Of a stretch of DNA of 47,779 bases, positions 32,747 through 42,167 are shown piece after piece (position 1 is the stretch's first letter; each line of letters begins with the position of its first letter). This stretch comes from Yoonia sp. Lineage in GTDB: Bacteria; Pseudomonadota; Alphaproteobacteria; Rhodobacterales; Rhodobacteraceae. Under the pieces are notes generated by a model, which did no database searches, had not been told where the DNA came from, and was given only the letters and a program-made list of their open reading frames with translations. A program made the translations under genes and the position numbers. The stretch lies in NCBI RefSeq assembly GCF_017854415.1, contig NZ_JAFMHR010000006.1:1-47779 (forward strand), written 5' to 3'.

Positions 32747-33876
32747 TAACCGATCTCCGAAATCTTGCGTGTGCCGACAATTTCAAGCCCGTAAGCATCA
32801 AGCCCCACGACTTTTGGTCGCGGTGAATTTGTCAGCAACTCGATTTCATGCAAACCCAACGAGCTGAGGATTTGCGCGCCCAAACCATATTGACGCAGCG
32901 TTTGCGGCGATGCCTCTTCCACGGAATCCAACTTCATGTGCACGTCGCGCAACAAAACCAACGCGCCCCGCCCTTCGTCCGCGATCATCTGCATAGCGTC
33001 GCCAAATTCGTCGCGGCGGCCACGTGGACCCGCACCCAAAACGTCCAGCATCGGGTCCATCGCATGCATGCGCACCAAAACCGGCTCAGGCGTTGTGATG
33101 TCGCCTTTGATCAGCGCGATATGTTCAGCGCCTTGGGTCTCATCGGTATAAATCCGCATTTCCCAGTCGCCACCGAACTCTGATGTTATGGTGCTGGTGT
33201 CGCGCACGCGGACAAGGTTGTCGTGACGGCGACGGTAAGCGATCAGATCGCTAATCGTGCCAATTTTCAGGTTATGCAGCTGCGCAAATGCCACCAAATC
33301 CGGCAGCCGCGCCATTTCGCCGTCTTCTTTCATAATCTCGCAGATCACGCCGGATGGGTTCAGGCCAGCAAGACGCGAAATATCAACCGCGGCCTCAGTG
33401 TGACCCGCACGGACCAGCACACCCCCGTCACGGGCGCGCAGCGGGAAAACATGCCCCGGAGTCGCGATATCAGCAGCGGTCTTGCCGCCGTCAATCGCTG
33501 TCGCAACCGTACGTGCACGATCATGCGCGGAAATGCCTGTACTGACGCCTTCGCGCGCCTCGATGCTAACCGTAAAAGCAGTCTCGTGCCGCGACGAGTT
33601 ATGCGAGGCCATCAATGGCAGACCAAGCGCATCAATCCGCTCGCCCGGAAGCGTTAAGCAAATCAGACCGCGTCCGTGCTTTGCCATGAAATTGATCGCA
33701 TCAGGCGTCGCCATTTGCGCGGGAATCACCAGATCGCCTTCGTTTTCGCGGTCCTCGTGGTCGACCAGCACAAACATTTTGCCGTTGCGCGCATCTTCAA
33801 TGATCTCTTCGATCCTGCTGATTGCGTCTGACCAGTCTTGTTCTACTTGGCCCGGCTTTTCAAAATTCTGGCTCAT
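32746..33876 (-). CDS. ribB: 3,4-dihydroxy-2-butanone 4-phosphate synthase with degenerate GTP cyclohydrolase II domain
   Basis: A 376-aa RibBA-type protein. The RibB half is intact: VDHEDRENEGDLV, HGRGLICL, STGISAHDRARTV, GHVFPLRARDGGVLVRAGHTEAAVD. In the RibA half (from about residue 210) the zinc Cys motifs are missing: LVRMHAMDPMLD replaces the usual H-S-E-C segment, GPRGRRDEF replaces R-C-D-C-G, and LLRDVHMKLD replaces R-Q-E-G-R-G-I-G-L. It should make the butanone phosphate from ribulose 5-phosphate but not open GTP. ATG 33876 has GGGGA upstream; ATG 33945, overlapping ribE by eight bases, is an alternative. Confidence 0.92.
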   Translation of the reverse strand: MSQNFEKPGQVEQDWSDAISRIEEIIEDARNGKMFVLVDHEDRENEGDLVIPAQMATPDAINFMAKHGRGLICLTLPGERIDALGLPLMASHNSSRHETAFTVSIEAREGVSTGISAHDRARTVATAIDGGKTAADIATPGHVFPLRARDGGVLVRAGHTEAAVDISRLAGLNPSGVICEIMKEDGEMARLPDLVAFAQLHNLKIGTISDLIAYRRRHDNLVRVRDTSTITSEFGGDWEMRIYTDETQGAEHIALIKGDITTPEPVLVRMHAMDPMLDVLGAGPRGRRDEFGDAMQMIADEGRGALVLLRDVHMKLDSVEEASPQTLRQYGLGAQILSSLGLHEIELLTNSPRPKVVGLDAYGLEIVGTRKISEIG

Positions 33877-33937
33877 GTCATTCCCCGCAATATAATGCTT
33901 TGCAGATAGCCCAGCATTATCTCTTTGGAAAGGCGCA

Positions 33938-34534
33938 TCACTCATATTCGCGCAGCCGCGCGACGTAACGGGCCATTGTATCAATCTCGAGGTTGATCTT
34001 GTCGCCCATGCCGACGTCGCCCCATGTCGTCGCCGATTTGGTATGCGGGATAAAATTGATGCCAAAGTCGGTGCCGGACACCTCGTTCACCGTGAGCGAA
34101 GTGCCATTCAATGCGACCGACCCTTTGGGCGCGATAAACCGCGCCAATGCGTCAGGCGCACGAAACATCACGCGTGTGCTGTCGCCTTCATCGTGCATTC
34201 CTACCACTTCGGCGACGCCGTCAACATGACCGGACACGATATGCCCACCAAGCTCGTCACCGACCTTTAGGGCGCGCTCAAGGTTCAATCTACCGCCGAC
34301 TTGCCAGCCGCCTACATTCGTGGCCCCAACCGTTTCGGCAGAGATTTCGACGTCAAACCAGTTCTGTGGATCACGCCCCAAGGCAATCACGGTCAAACAC
34401 ACACCGTTACATGCGATCGAAGCACCGATATCGATGCTTTCCACGTCATAGCCGGTTCCGATCCGCGCACGCAGATCGCCGCGCTGTTCAAGCACAAGTA
34501 CCCTGCCGATATCGGTCACTATTCCTGTAAACAT
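33938..34534 (-). CDS. ribE: Riboflavin synthase (alpha chain) RibE
   Basis: A 198-aa enzyme that converts two lumazines to riboflavin. Two lumazine-binding barrels start at MFTGIVTDIGRV and GHIVSGHVDGVAEV; CNGVCLTV in the first carries the active-site region, and the second has LNGTSLTVNEV. Length is normal. ATG 34534 is the family start. It is the first rib gene after the kpsS-kpsC interruption and diverges from kpsS across 139 bases, where its promoter should lie. Confidence 0.96.
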   Translation of the reverse strand: MFTGIVTDIGRVLVLEQRGDLRARIGTGYDVESIDIGASIACNGVCLTVIALGRDPQNWFDVEISAETVGATNVGGWQVGGRLNLERALKVGDELGGHIVSGHVDGVAEVVGMHDEGDSTRVMFRAPDALARFIAPKGSVALNGTSLTVNEVSGTDFGINFIPHTKSATTWGDVGMGDKINLEIDTMARYVARLREYE

Positions 34535-34673
34535 CGGTTGCGTCCTTTAGCTGTTTGTCCTGATCTAGCCCGTCCGTGCGCGCCCGACAAGCCGCAGCAC
34601 TTGCCTGGTATCCATAATCGCGTCACCAAATTACGTTAATGCGTTATCAAACATGTAGCGTTAGACAGGGTCT

Positions 34674-35954
34674 ATGAAGACTTCTCGGGCTTTTCTTTTC
34701 CTTCAGGGGCCACACGGCCCCTTTTTTCGCCAGCTGGCGAATATGCTGCGCAAAACTGGCGCGCAGGTCTGGCGTGTGGGGTTTAATGCAGGTGATGCTG
34801 CGTTTTGGGGCGGAGCTGCGGGGTATATCCCGTTTCAGGCAGCCCTTGAAAGCTGGCCAGATACGCTTGCCAGCCTGCTAAGAGAACGCCAAATCACCGA
34901 CATCGTCCTTTATGGTGATACCCGACCGCTGCATGCACAAGCCGTGCAGCAGGCCAAAGCTGCGGGCATCCGCGTTCATGTTTTCGAAGAAGGGTATATG
35001 CGCCCCTATTGGGTCACCTATGAACGCGATGGCAGCAATGGGCATTCGCAACTAATGCACATCAGTGTGACCGATATGAAAAACCGGCTGGCGCAATCGG
35101 ACGGGGATATGGCGACTCCGCCTGCGCAATGGGGTGATATGCGCCAACATATCTTTTATGGGGCTGCGTATCATTGGTTCATTATGTTCAAGAACCGGCG
35201 CTATCCAGCATTCCGCACACATCGCGCCCTCCCCGTCCATCGCGAAGCGCTGCTTTATACAAAACGATTGATCCTCATGCCGTTTCTGGCGCTTGAGCGG
35301 ATGTGGAAAACCCGCCAGATCAAAGCGGGTGGATACCCCTATCATATTGCACTTTTGCAGTTGGCACATGACGCAAGCTTTCAAGCGCATTCACCATTCG
35401 AAGATATGAATGCATTCATTGCATTGACCATAGACGGGTTCGCTAAAGGTGCGCCATTGCATCACCATCTGATCCTCAAGGCGCACCCGCTTGAGAACGG
35501 CCAATCACCGTTGCGCAAGATGATCCGCGACCATGCTGACGCGCATGGCATCGCAGACCGCGTGCACTATGTGCGCGGTGGAAAACTCGCGCAGGTCTTG
35601 GGCGAAGCACGTTCTGCCGTGACGGTTAATTCTACGGCTGGCCAACAGGCACTTTGGCGCGGCATCCCGCTGAAATCGTTTGGCACGGCTGTCTACAACA
35701 AACCTGAATTTGTCTCTGACCAATCGCTGCCTGCCTTCTTTGCCAACCCATACCGCCCCGACGCGCAAGCCTACCGCGATTATCGCCAATTCTTGCTGGA
35801 AACCAGCCAGGTTCCCGGGGGCTTTTATTCATCGGCTGGCCGCAAACAGCTTTTGCGGCAGGTCATCGACATGATGCTGCGCCCTGATACACCTTATGAT
35901 GCGATAATCAGCAAACCGAGTACCCAGCAGCCTACCATGCGCGTTGTGAACTAA
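34674..35954 (+). CDS. kpsS: Capsule polysaccharide Kdo transferase KpsS
   Basis: A 426-aa protein of the capsule-synthesis family. Seen: FLFLQGPHGPFFRQLANMLR at the N-terminus, DIVLYGDTRPLH, VHVFEEGYMRPYWVTYE near residue 105, HLILKAHPLENG near 265 and TVNSTAGQQALWRGIPLKSFG near 325. KpsS starts the poly-beta-Kdo linker on a phosphatidylglycerol acceptor in group 2 capsules, at the cytoplasmic face of the inner membrane. ATG 34674 has AGGG upstream. kpsC follows 25 bases later. No kpsMTED export genes are in the window. Confidence 0.92.
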   Translation: MKTSRAFLFLQGPHGPFFRQLANMLRKTGAQVWRVGFNAGDAAFWGGAAGYIPFQAALESWPDTLASLLRERQITDIVLYGDTRPLHAQAVQQAKAAGIRVHVFEEGYMRPYWVTYERDGSNGHSQLMHISVTDMKNRLAQSDGDMATPPAQWGDMRQHIFYGAAYHWFIMFKNRRYPAFRTHRALPVHREALLYTKRLILMPFLALERMWKTRQIKAGGYPYHIALLQLAHDASFQAHSPFEDMNAFIALTIDGFAKGAPLHHHLILKAHPLENGQSPLRKMIRDHADAHGIADRVHYVRGGKLAQVLGEARSAVTVNSTAGQQALWRGIPLKSFGTAVYNKPEFVSDQSLPAFFANPYRPDAQAYRDYRQFLLETSQVPGGFYSSAGRKQLLRQVIDMMLRPDTPYDAIISKPSTQQPTMRVVN

Positions 35955-35979
35955 GCGTCTGTGTCATAACTTGCCTTTG

Positions 35980-37962
35980 ATGACAAAATCCACGCGCCAG
36001 AAACTTTATGTCTACAACGGTGGCTTTCTGACCGAAGGCCGCGTGCGCCGCATTCTTGATCTCTCAGGCTATGATATTCGTCTGGGCGCACCAGGCGATG
36101 ATGATCTGATCGGCGTTTGGGGACATAGTCCGACCGCCCCAAGGGGCGAAGCAATCGCTGCGCGCAAGAACGCCCCGGTTCTACGCGTCGAAGATAGTTT
36201 TTTGCGGTCGGTCAAGCTTGGACGCGATGGCGAGGCACCTCTTGGGCTGAACATCGACCGCCACGGTGTGCACTTTGATCCCAACACCCGCTCTGGTCTG
36301 GAACTGATCCTGACCGAGGATCCGCTGGACGACACAGCCCTGCTAAACCGTGCGAAAGCAGGCATGGCTTTGATGCAAAAGCACCATATCTCAAAGTACA
36401 ACGCCTTTGATCTTGATCTGCCGGCACCTGAGCCCGGCTATGTGTTGGTCGTTGACCAAATCCGCAAAGACGCATCGATCAAGGCCAGTGGAGCCGACAG
36501 CAACACCTTTCGCGAGATGCTATTTTACGCCCAGACAGAACATCCGGGCGCACGCATTATCATCAAAACCCACCCCGAAACTCCCGCAGGACACCGCAAG
36601 GGATACTTCACGCACACCGATACCAATGATCAGATCACGCTATGCGACGATCCCATGTCACCTTGGACGCTGTTCGAAGGGGCGATCGCTGTCTACACCG
36701 TGAGTTCGCAACTGGGGTTTGAAGCCATTATTGCGGGCCATAAACCTGTCGTGTTTGGCCAGCCGTTCTATGTAGGTTGGGGGCTGACCGATGACCGTAA
36801 ACCGCTGCAAAGGCGTCAACGTAGCTTGACCCGCGCGCAGCTTTTTGCCGCTGCGATGATCCTTTATCCGACGTGGTACGATCCCTATCACGACCGCCTT
36901 TGTAGCTTTGAAGAAGCATTGGCGACATTGACCAGTCTTAGTCGTGCCTGGCGCGATGACCAGCATGGGTGGACTGCAATTGATATGCGCCTTTGGAAAA
37001 GAAAGCCGCTGCAGCAGGTCTTCGGCGGCCCCAAACCCGTTCGCTTCAGCAGCGGTCCTGCGATCCCAGATCAGAGGCGCTTGATGCGTTGGGCAAGTGC
37101 GGGCGACACCGACGCCGTGTTGGTCGATGACGGTTTTTTGCGCTCGCGCGGCCTTGGGGCGGACCTGATCGCACCGCTAAGCCTCGTTTTGGATGACGTC
37201 GGCATCTATTATGACGCCACTCGACCCAGCCGACTTGAGAACTTAATCAATGCCTCGGGCGATTTAGCAGCGGACGAACGCGCGCGCGCGACCGCCTTGG
37301 TCGCACGGATCACCGATGCTAGGCTGTCCAAATACAATTTGTCTGGCGCGCAAATTGCTGATCTTCCAAAAGGGCGGCGCATTCTTGTGCCCGGCCAAGT
37401 CGCTGATGACGCCTCCATCAAGTTAGGTACAACTGACATCAAAGACAATAAAACCTTACTGAAAACAGTCCGCGCAGCCAATCCTGCGGCGATTGTCATT
37501 TATAAACCCCACCCCGATGTCGAGGCCGGCCTGCGGAATGGTGCCGTGCCAGTCGCCCTAGAGTATGCTGATGTTGTCCTAAGTAACACCGATCCAATCG
37601 CGGCAATTGACGCAGTTGATGCGGTTTGGACGATGACGTCCTTAATAGGGTTCGAGGCGCTTTTGCGCGGCAAAGAAGTGACCTGTCTGGGCATGCCATT
37701 TTACGCCGGATGGGGGCTGACGGATGACCGTTGTATGCCAATCCCAAGGCGAACAGCGCGCGTTGATTTGACGGCGTTGGTACATGCCGCTTTGATTGCA
37801 TACCCGCGTTATTTTGACCCCATCACCGGCCTTGCCTGCCCACCCGAAGTCGTCGTTGATCGCATTGAAAACAATGACTTACCAAACTGTAGCCACGCGA
37901 ACCGTGCACTTGCAAAGCTGCAAGGGTTATTGGCCAGCTACGCGTATCTCTGGCGCAGATAA
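35980..37962 (+). CDS. kpsC: Capsule polysaccharide Kdo transferase KpsC (two modules)
   Basis: A 660-aa protein with two related capsule-synthesis modules. Module 1 has VEDSFLRSVKLG, DASIKASG, IIKTHPE and FGQPFYVGWGLTDDR; module 2 has VDDGFLRSRGLG, DASIKLG, IYKPHPD and GMPFYAGWGLTDDR. In E. coli the two modules add alternating beta-2,4 and beta-2,7 Kdo residues to the linker begun by KpsS. ATG 35980 is used; TTG 35971 is in frame. Its last 36 bases overlap the convergent ribD gene. Confidence 0.92.
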   Translation: MTKSTRQKLYVYNGGFLTEGRVRRILDLSGYDIRLGAPGDDDLIGVWGHSPTAPRGEAIAARKNAPVLRVEDSFLRSVKLGRDGEAPLGLNIDRHGVHFDPNTRSGLELILTEDPLDDTALLNRAKAGMALMQKHHISKYNAFDLDLPAPEPGYVLVVDQIRKDASIKASGADSNTFREMLFYAQTEHPGARIIIKTHPETPAGHRKGYFTHTDTNDQITLCDDPMSPWTLFEGAIAVYTVSSQLGFEAIIAGHKPVVFGQPFYVGWGLTDDRKPLQRRQRSLTRAQLFAAAMILYPTWYDPYHDRLCSFEEALATLTSLSRAWRDDQHGWTAIDMRLWKRKPLQQVFGGPKPVRFSSGPAIPDQRRLMRWASAGDTDAVLVDDGFLRSRGLGADLIAPLSLVLDDVGIYYDATRPSRLENLINASGDLAADERARATALVARITDARLSKYNLSGAQIADLPKGRRILVPGQVADDASIKLGTTDIKDNKTLLKTVRAANPAAIVIYKPHPDVEAGLRNGAVPVALEYADVVLSNTDPIAAIDAVDAVWTMTSLIGFEALLRGKEVTCLGMPFYAGWGLTDDRCMPIPRRTARVDLTALVHAALIAYPRYFDPITGLACPPEVVVDRIENNDLPNCSHANRALAKLQGLLASYAYLWRR

Positions 37963-39045
37963 CCGGTCCCATGTGTGGCAGATATCTGCCCCAAGCTGCC
38001 GCACATCTTGCAAAGCAAACTTTGGCGCATCGGCTAGCTTGGAAACCCCCATCGCCGCTAACATTGGCGTGCCTTCCGCACCGATTGCAGATCCTGCCGA
38101 AAACACTACGAGACGGTCAACCAAACCTGCATTCAACAAGGACGCGGCCAACATGCCGCCGCCTTCGCAAAAGACCCGTGTGATCCCCTTTTCGGCCAAA
38201 ACGCGCATTGCATCCACCGGATCAACCGTTCCGGATGCCGTCTTGCATGGCAAACTCACTGCGCCTTGATCTGTCCAGCCAATGGCGTCCGCCCCTGCCC
38301 CGTGACAGAGCCAAACAGGTACGTCGTGGGCTGTTCTTGCCAATTGCAGATCAACAGATAACTTCAATGCACGTGAAACGACCACTCGAACTGGCTGGTG
38401 GGGAATCCCGACACCGCGCACCGTCAATGACGGATCATCAGCCCGCACTGTGCCCGCCCCAACCATCACTGCATCATGGCGTGCGCGCATCATATGCACC
38501 GCGCGGCGCGCATCAGGTCCGGTGATCCATTGGCTTTCGCCGGTGGCGGTCGCGATACGACCATCCAACGTGCCAGCAAGTTTTAACGTCAAAAAAGGGC
38601 GGTTTTGCGTGATGCGTTGGAAAAAACCAGCGTGATCCTGATCGGCTTGACCCCGCAAAACGCCCATCAAAACACTGACGCCCGCGTCCTGCAGCATCGC
38701 AATGCCGCGACCCGCAACACGTGGATCTGGGTCACCGGTCGCAATCACAACCCGTGCAATTTTGGCATCAATCAATGCTTGCGCGCAGGGTGGTGTTTTA
38801 CCTTGATGGGCGCAGGGTTCGAGCGTGACAAAGGCCGTAGCACCCTGCGCTGCTTTGCCTGCCTGCGCCAATGCGCGCGTTTCCGCATGTGGTCGCCCGC
38901 CGTCTGCTGTCCAGCCGCGACCCACGATCTGACCATTTTTCACAATGACGCAACCGACCGCCGGGTTCGGCCAAACATGGCCCATCCCGCGCCGCCCTAA
39001 AGAAAGGGCAAGCGCCATAAAACGGGCGTCAGCGTTTTGGGTCAC
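37927..39045 (-). CDS. ribD: Bifunctional riboflavin deaminase-reductase RibD
   Basis: A 372-aa enzyme for two early riboflavin steps. The N-terminal deaminase has the zinc motif HAETRAL and [11 protein letters not shown]; the C-terminal reductase starts near residue 145 ([17 protein letters not shown]) and contains [23 protein letters not shown] and [14 protein letters not shown]. The start is GTG 39045, overlapping the nrdR stop as GTGA. Its 3' end overlaps kpsC, so any read-through to ribE would cross 3.4 kb of antisense kps DNA. Confidence 0.95.
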   Translation of the reverse strand: MTQNADARFMALALSLGRRGMGHVWPNPAVGCVIVKNGQIVGRGWTADGGRPHAETRALAQAGKAAQGATAFVTLEPCAHQGKTPPCAQALIDAKIARVVIATGDPDPRVAGRGIAMLQDAGVSVLMGVLRGQADQDHAGFFQRITQNRPFLTLKLAGTLDGRIATATGESQWITGPDARRAVHMMRARHDAVMVGAGTVRADDPSLTVRGVGIPHQPVRVVVSRALKLSVDLQLARTAHDVPVWLCHGAGADAIGWTDQGAVSLPCKTASGTVDPVDAMRVLAEKGITRVFCEGGGMLAASLLNAGLVDRLVVFSAGSAIGAEGTPMLAAMGVSKLADAPKFALQDVRQLGADICHTWDRLSAPEIRVAGQ

Positions 39046-39515
39046 TCTGGGTCTTCAGTGGCGCTATCTGGGCGCAACTCACTGACAAACTTGTCAAAAT
39101 CATCGGCGGCTTGGAAGTTTTTGTAGACACTGGCAAAGCGCACATAGGCGACCGTATCAATCCGCGCGAGGCTTTCCATCACGATCTCTCCGATGGTGCC
39201 CGACGGAATATCTGTTTCTCCCATGCTTTCCAGACGCCGCACGATGCCGCTGATCATCTGGTCCATCCGTTCGGGTTCAACGGGGCGTTTTTGCAGTGCA
39301 ATCCGGATCGAGCGTTCAAGTTTGGGTCGGTCAAAATCTTCGCGGCGGCCGTTGGATTTGATCACAACCAGATCACGCAGTTGCACACGTTCGTAGGTCG
39401 TAAATCGTCCCCCACATGCAGGACAAAACCGGCGACGCCGGATCGCGACATGATCTTCGGCAGGACGGCTATCTTTAACCTGTGTGTCGACATTTCCGCA
39501 AAATGGGCAACGCAT
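39042..39515 (-). CDS. nrdR: Ribonucleotide reductase repressor NrdR
   Basis: A 157-aa repressor. The zinc ribbon uses Cys3, Cys6, Cys31 and Cys34 ([28 protein letters not shown]). The ATP-cone domain starts near residue 47 ([22 protein letters not shown]) and senses ATP and dATP. It controls ribonucleotide reductase genes. ATG 39515 is the family start. It overlaps ribD and is the first gene of the rib cluster. Confidence 0.96.
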   Translation of the reverse strand: MRCPFCGNVDTQVKDSRPAEDHVAIRRRRFCPACGGRFTTYERVQLRDLVVIKSNGRREDFDRPKLERSIRIALQKRPVEPERMDQMISGIVRRLESMGETDIPSGTIGEIVMESLARIDTVAYVRFASVYKNFQAADDFDKFVSELRPDSATEDPE

Positions 39516-39669
39516 GATGATCCCTCATATCTCAAACGGGGGCAGCACTTGCTTGGCCCCCAAACTTATCCACAACCACTATATGTAGGCGTCTCGCGTT
39601 TGGGTAGTGGGCAAATAAAGCAAGTGAACGGGCATCACGAACCGTTGCAGAAGGGACTCGCTTTGGGAC

Positions 39670-39933
39670 CTAGTTGAAAATCCGCTCACCCATCTGATCA
39701 ATCAACTGCTTGGCCTTTGCAAAGGCGGCTTCATTCGCGGCCTCTTCGGTGTTCAACGTATCGGCACGGATCAGGTGATGCACCTTCAATTCGCCGCCAA
39801 ATTCTTTTTCGATGCGGGCCGCGAGGCGGTAGCCACCGTTGTCTTTCTGGGATGCGGGATAGATGGCAAAGCCTTCGTAACGTTCGGGTTCTGGTTCCGG
39901 CTTTGCCTTGCTGCCAAAGAGTTTGCTGAACAT
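39670..39933 (-). CDS. HlyU-family protein
   Basis: An 87-aa protein: MFSKLFGSKAKPEPEPERYEGFAIYP, YRLAARIEKEFGGELKVHHLIRADTLNTEEAANEA and KQLIDQMGERIF match short HlyU-type proteins. In databases these are called transcriptional activators, but this branch has no obvious helix-turn-helix, so the name may not describe its role. ATG 39933 has AGGAGC about eight bases upstream, within the palindrome GGAGCGCTCC. It lies downstream of the rpoD terminator. Confidence 0.8.
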   Translation of the reverse strand: MFSKLFGSKAKPEPEPERYEGFAIYPASQKDNGGYRLAARIEKEFGGELKVHHLIRADTLNTEEAANEAAFAKAKQLIDQMGERIFN

Positions 39934-39999
39934 TTGGAGCGCTCCTGATTTGCTGATTGCTTTAAAGCTAATGCAGACAAAGCAAAAACAAAACGCAGA

Positions 40000-40031
40000 A
40001 ACGAAAAAGGGGCGCATCTGCTGCGCCCCTT
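40000..40031 (-). terminator. Intrinsic terminator of rpoD
   Basis: Stem AAGGGGCGCA/TGCGCCCCTT (10 bp, 5-nt loop, 40007-40031), followed on the minus strand by TTTCGTTT. It lies 22 bases after the rpoD stop. Confidence 0.85.
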
Positions 40032-40052
40032 GGATCGAAAATATGACTTGGC

Positions 40053-42035
40053 TTACTGATCCAAGAACGACCGCAGTTTACGGCTGCGGCTTGGATGCTT
40101 GAGCTTGCGCAACGCTTTCGCCTCAATCTGACGAATTCGTTCGCGCGTCACGCTGAACTGTTGACCGACCTCTTCAAGGGTGTGGTCGGTGTTCATGCCG
40201 ATACCAAAGCGCATCCGCAGTACGCGTTCTTCGCGTGGCGTAAGTGACGCCAGAACCCGTGTCGTCGTTTCTTTCAGGTTCTCTTGGATCGCTGAATCCA
40301 AAGGCAAGATCGCATTCTTGTCCTCGATAAAGTCACCCAATTGGCTGTCTTCTTCGTCACCAATTGGTGTCTCGAGGCTGATCGGCTCTTTGGCGATTTT
40401 CATGACCTTGCGGACTTTTTCCAAAGGCATTTGCAGCTTTTCTGCCAGTTCCTCTGGTGTTGGTTCGCGGCCAATTTCGTGCAACATCTGGCGACCGGTA
40501 CGGACCAGTTTGTTAATCGTTTCGATCATATGCACAGGGATACGGATCGTGCGCGCCTGATCAGCAATCGAACGGGTAATCGCCTGACGGATCCACCATG
40601 TCGCGTAAGTCGAGAATTTGTAGCCACGGCGATATTCGAACTTATCAACAGCCTTCATTAAGCCGATGTTGCCTTCCTGAATAAGATCAAGGAACTGCAA
40701 ACCACGGTTCGTGTATTTTTTCGCAATTGAAATCACGAGGCGCAAGTTTGCCTCGACCATTTCTTTCTTGGCCTGACGTGCTTCTTTTTCGCCCTTTTGG
40801 ACCTGCTGCACGATGCGGCGGAATTCGGTAATATCGACGCCGACATATTGACCAACTTGGGCCATGTCGCCGCGCAATTCTTCGATTTTGCCTGTCGATT
40901 TTTCGACCATCATCTGCCAGCCGCGACCCGCTTTTGTGGCCATATCTTCAAGCCAGTTAGGGTCGAGTTCGCGACCGCGGTACGCATCGATGAATTCACG
41001 ACGGTTGATACGGGCTTGGTCGGCCAGTTTCACCATCGAGCTGTCGATCGACATGATCCGGCGGTTGATGCCGTAAAGCTGATCGATAAGCGCCTCAATG
41101 CGGTTGTTATGCAGGTGAAGTGAATTCACTAGTTCGACAATCTCGGAACGCAGCTTTTGATACTTCGTTTCCTGCTTATCGGAAAAAGACGAATCTTCGT
41201 TCAATGTGGCCGACATACGCGCGTCTTGCATATCTGATAGATCAGCAAAATCGCGTGCGATAACCTCAAGCGTTTCAAGAACGCGCGGCTTCAATGCTGC
41301 TTCCATCGCGGCAAGCGACATGTTGGCCTGATCGTCTTCATCTTCGTCGTCATCTTTGGCAATCGGGTTGCCATCAGCATCTAATTCTGGCGATGCTTCT
41401 TTCTTGGCTTCACCACCCGCAACTGGCGCAGAAACAACAGGTTCTGCGGCACCTATTTCGTCAAGCTGATCACCAAAGGTGGTTTCAAGATCGATCACAT
41501 CACGCAGTAAGATGTCTTCGGAAAGAAGTTCGTCGCGCCAAATTGTGATCGCTTGGAATGTCAGTGGGCTTTCGCAAAGCCCCAAGATCATTGTGTTCCG
41601 GCCCGCTTCGATACGTTTAGCGATCGCGATCTCACCTTCGCGCGACAGCAATTCAACAGAACCCATTTCGCGCAGATACATCCGCACCGGATCATCGGTA
41701 CGGTCCAGCTTTTCAGCTTCGGCACCACCAATGGTAACATCGCGCGAACCTGAAACCGTGGCCACCGCAGTGTTGCCTTGGTTCTCGTCGGTTTCTTCGC
41801 TTTCTTCTTCTTCCGTCACCTGAATGCCCATCTCGGACAACATCGACATGACGTCTTCGATCTGGTCCGAAGAAACCTGTTCTGGCGGCAGAACGGCGTT
41901 CAACTGGTCGTAAGTGATATAGCCTCGCTCGCGCGCATCGGCGATCATCTTTTTAACGGCGGCTTGGCTCATATCAAGGCTGATATCGCCATCCTGGTCC
42001 GCATCTTTACGGTCGTCGTTATCTTTCGCGGCCAT
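40053..42035 (-). CDS. rpoD: Primary sigma factor RpoD
   Basis: A 660-aa sigma-70. Region 1.1 at residues 15-75, region 1.2 [31 protein letters not shown], then an acidic, low-complexity non-conserved region ([11 protein letters not shown] near 230). Region 2 is [58 protein letters not shown], and region 4.2 is [30 protein letters not shown]. It reads most housekeeping promoters. It follows dnaG with 96 bases between them. Confidence 0.98.
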   Translation of the reverse strand: MAAKDNDDRKDADQDGDISLDMSQAAVKKMIADARERGYITYDQLNAVLPPEQVSSDQIEDVMSMLSEMGIQVTEEEESEETDENQGNTAVATVSGSRDVTIGGAEAEKLDRTDDPVRMYLREMGSVELLSREGEIAIAKRIEAGRNTMILGLCESPLTFQAITIWRDELLSEDILLRDVIDLETTFGDQLDEIGAAEPVVSAPVAGGEAKKEASPELDADGNPIAKDDDEDEDDQANMSLAAMEAALKPRVLETLEVIARDFADLSDMQDARMSATLNEDSSFSDKQETKYQKLRSEIVELVNSLHLHNNRIEALIDQLYGINRRIMSIDSSMVKLADQARINRREFIDAYRGRELDPNWLEDMATKAGRGWQMMVEKSTGKIEELRGDMAQVGQYVGVDITEFRRIVQQVQKGEKEARQAKKEMVEANLRLVISIAKKYTNRGLQFLDLIQEGNIGLMKAVDKFEYRRGYKFSTYATWWIRQAITRSIADQARTIRIPVHMIETINKLVRTGRQMLHEIGREPTPEELAEKLQMPLEKVRKVMKIAKEPISLETPIGDEEDSQLGDFIEDKNAILPLDSAIQENLKETTTRVLASLTPREERVLRMRFGIGMNTDHTLEEVGQQFSVTRERIRQIEAKALRKLKHPSRSRKLRSFLDQ

Positions 42036-42073
42036 GTAAAGTGCCCTTTCAAAGCGGTCGTTTCAAGCCAAAG

Positions 42074-42107
42074 TGATTCGGCTGATTCGGTTGATGTCGA
42101 ATCAACC
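42074..42107. promoter_or_regulatory. Repeat cluster before rpoD, possible operator
   Basis: Two direct copies of TGATTCGG at 42074 and 42083, then the inverted repeat GGTTGAT-GTCGA-ATCAACC (42089-42107), in the dnaG-rpoD gap. The overlapping symmetry suggests a protein-binding region for rpoD expression. No factor can be named. Confidence 0.4.
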
Positions 42108-42167
42108 CCGCTTTGAGGCGATTCGCAAGTGGGCTGGGCCCTGATTTATTGAGTGTTGCGCCTGTGG

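Noticed and set aside
39574-39585. NrdR box before nrdR
   Set aside because: Only a partial match to the NrdR box symmetry, and the same 12-mer precedes rpoH; kept only as a shared-motif finding.
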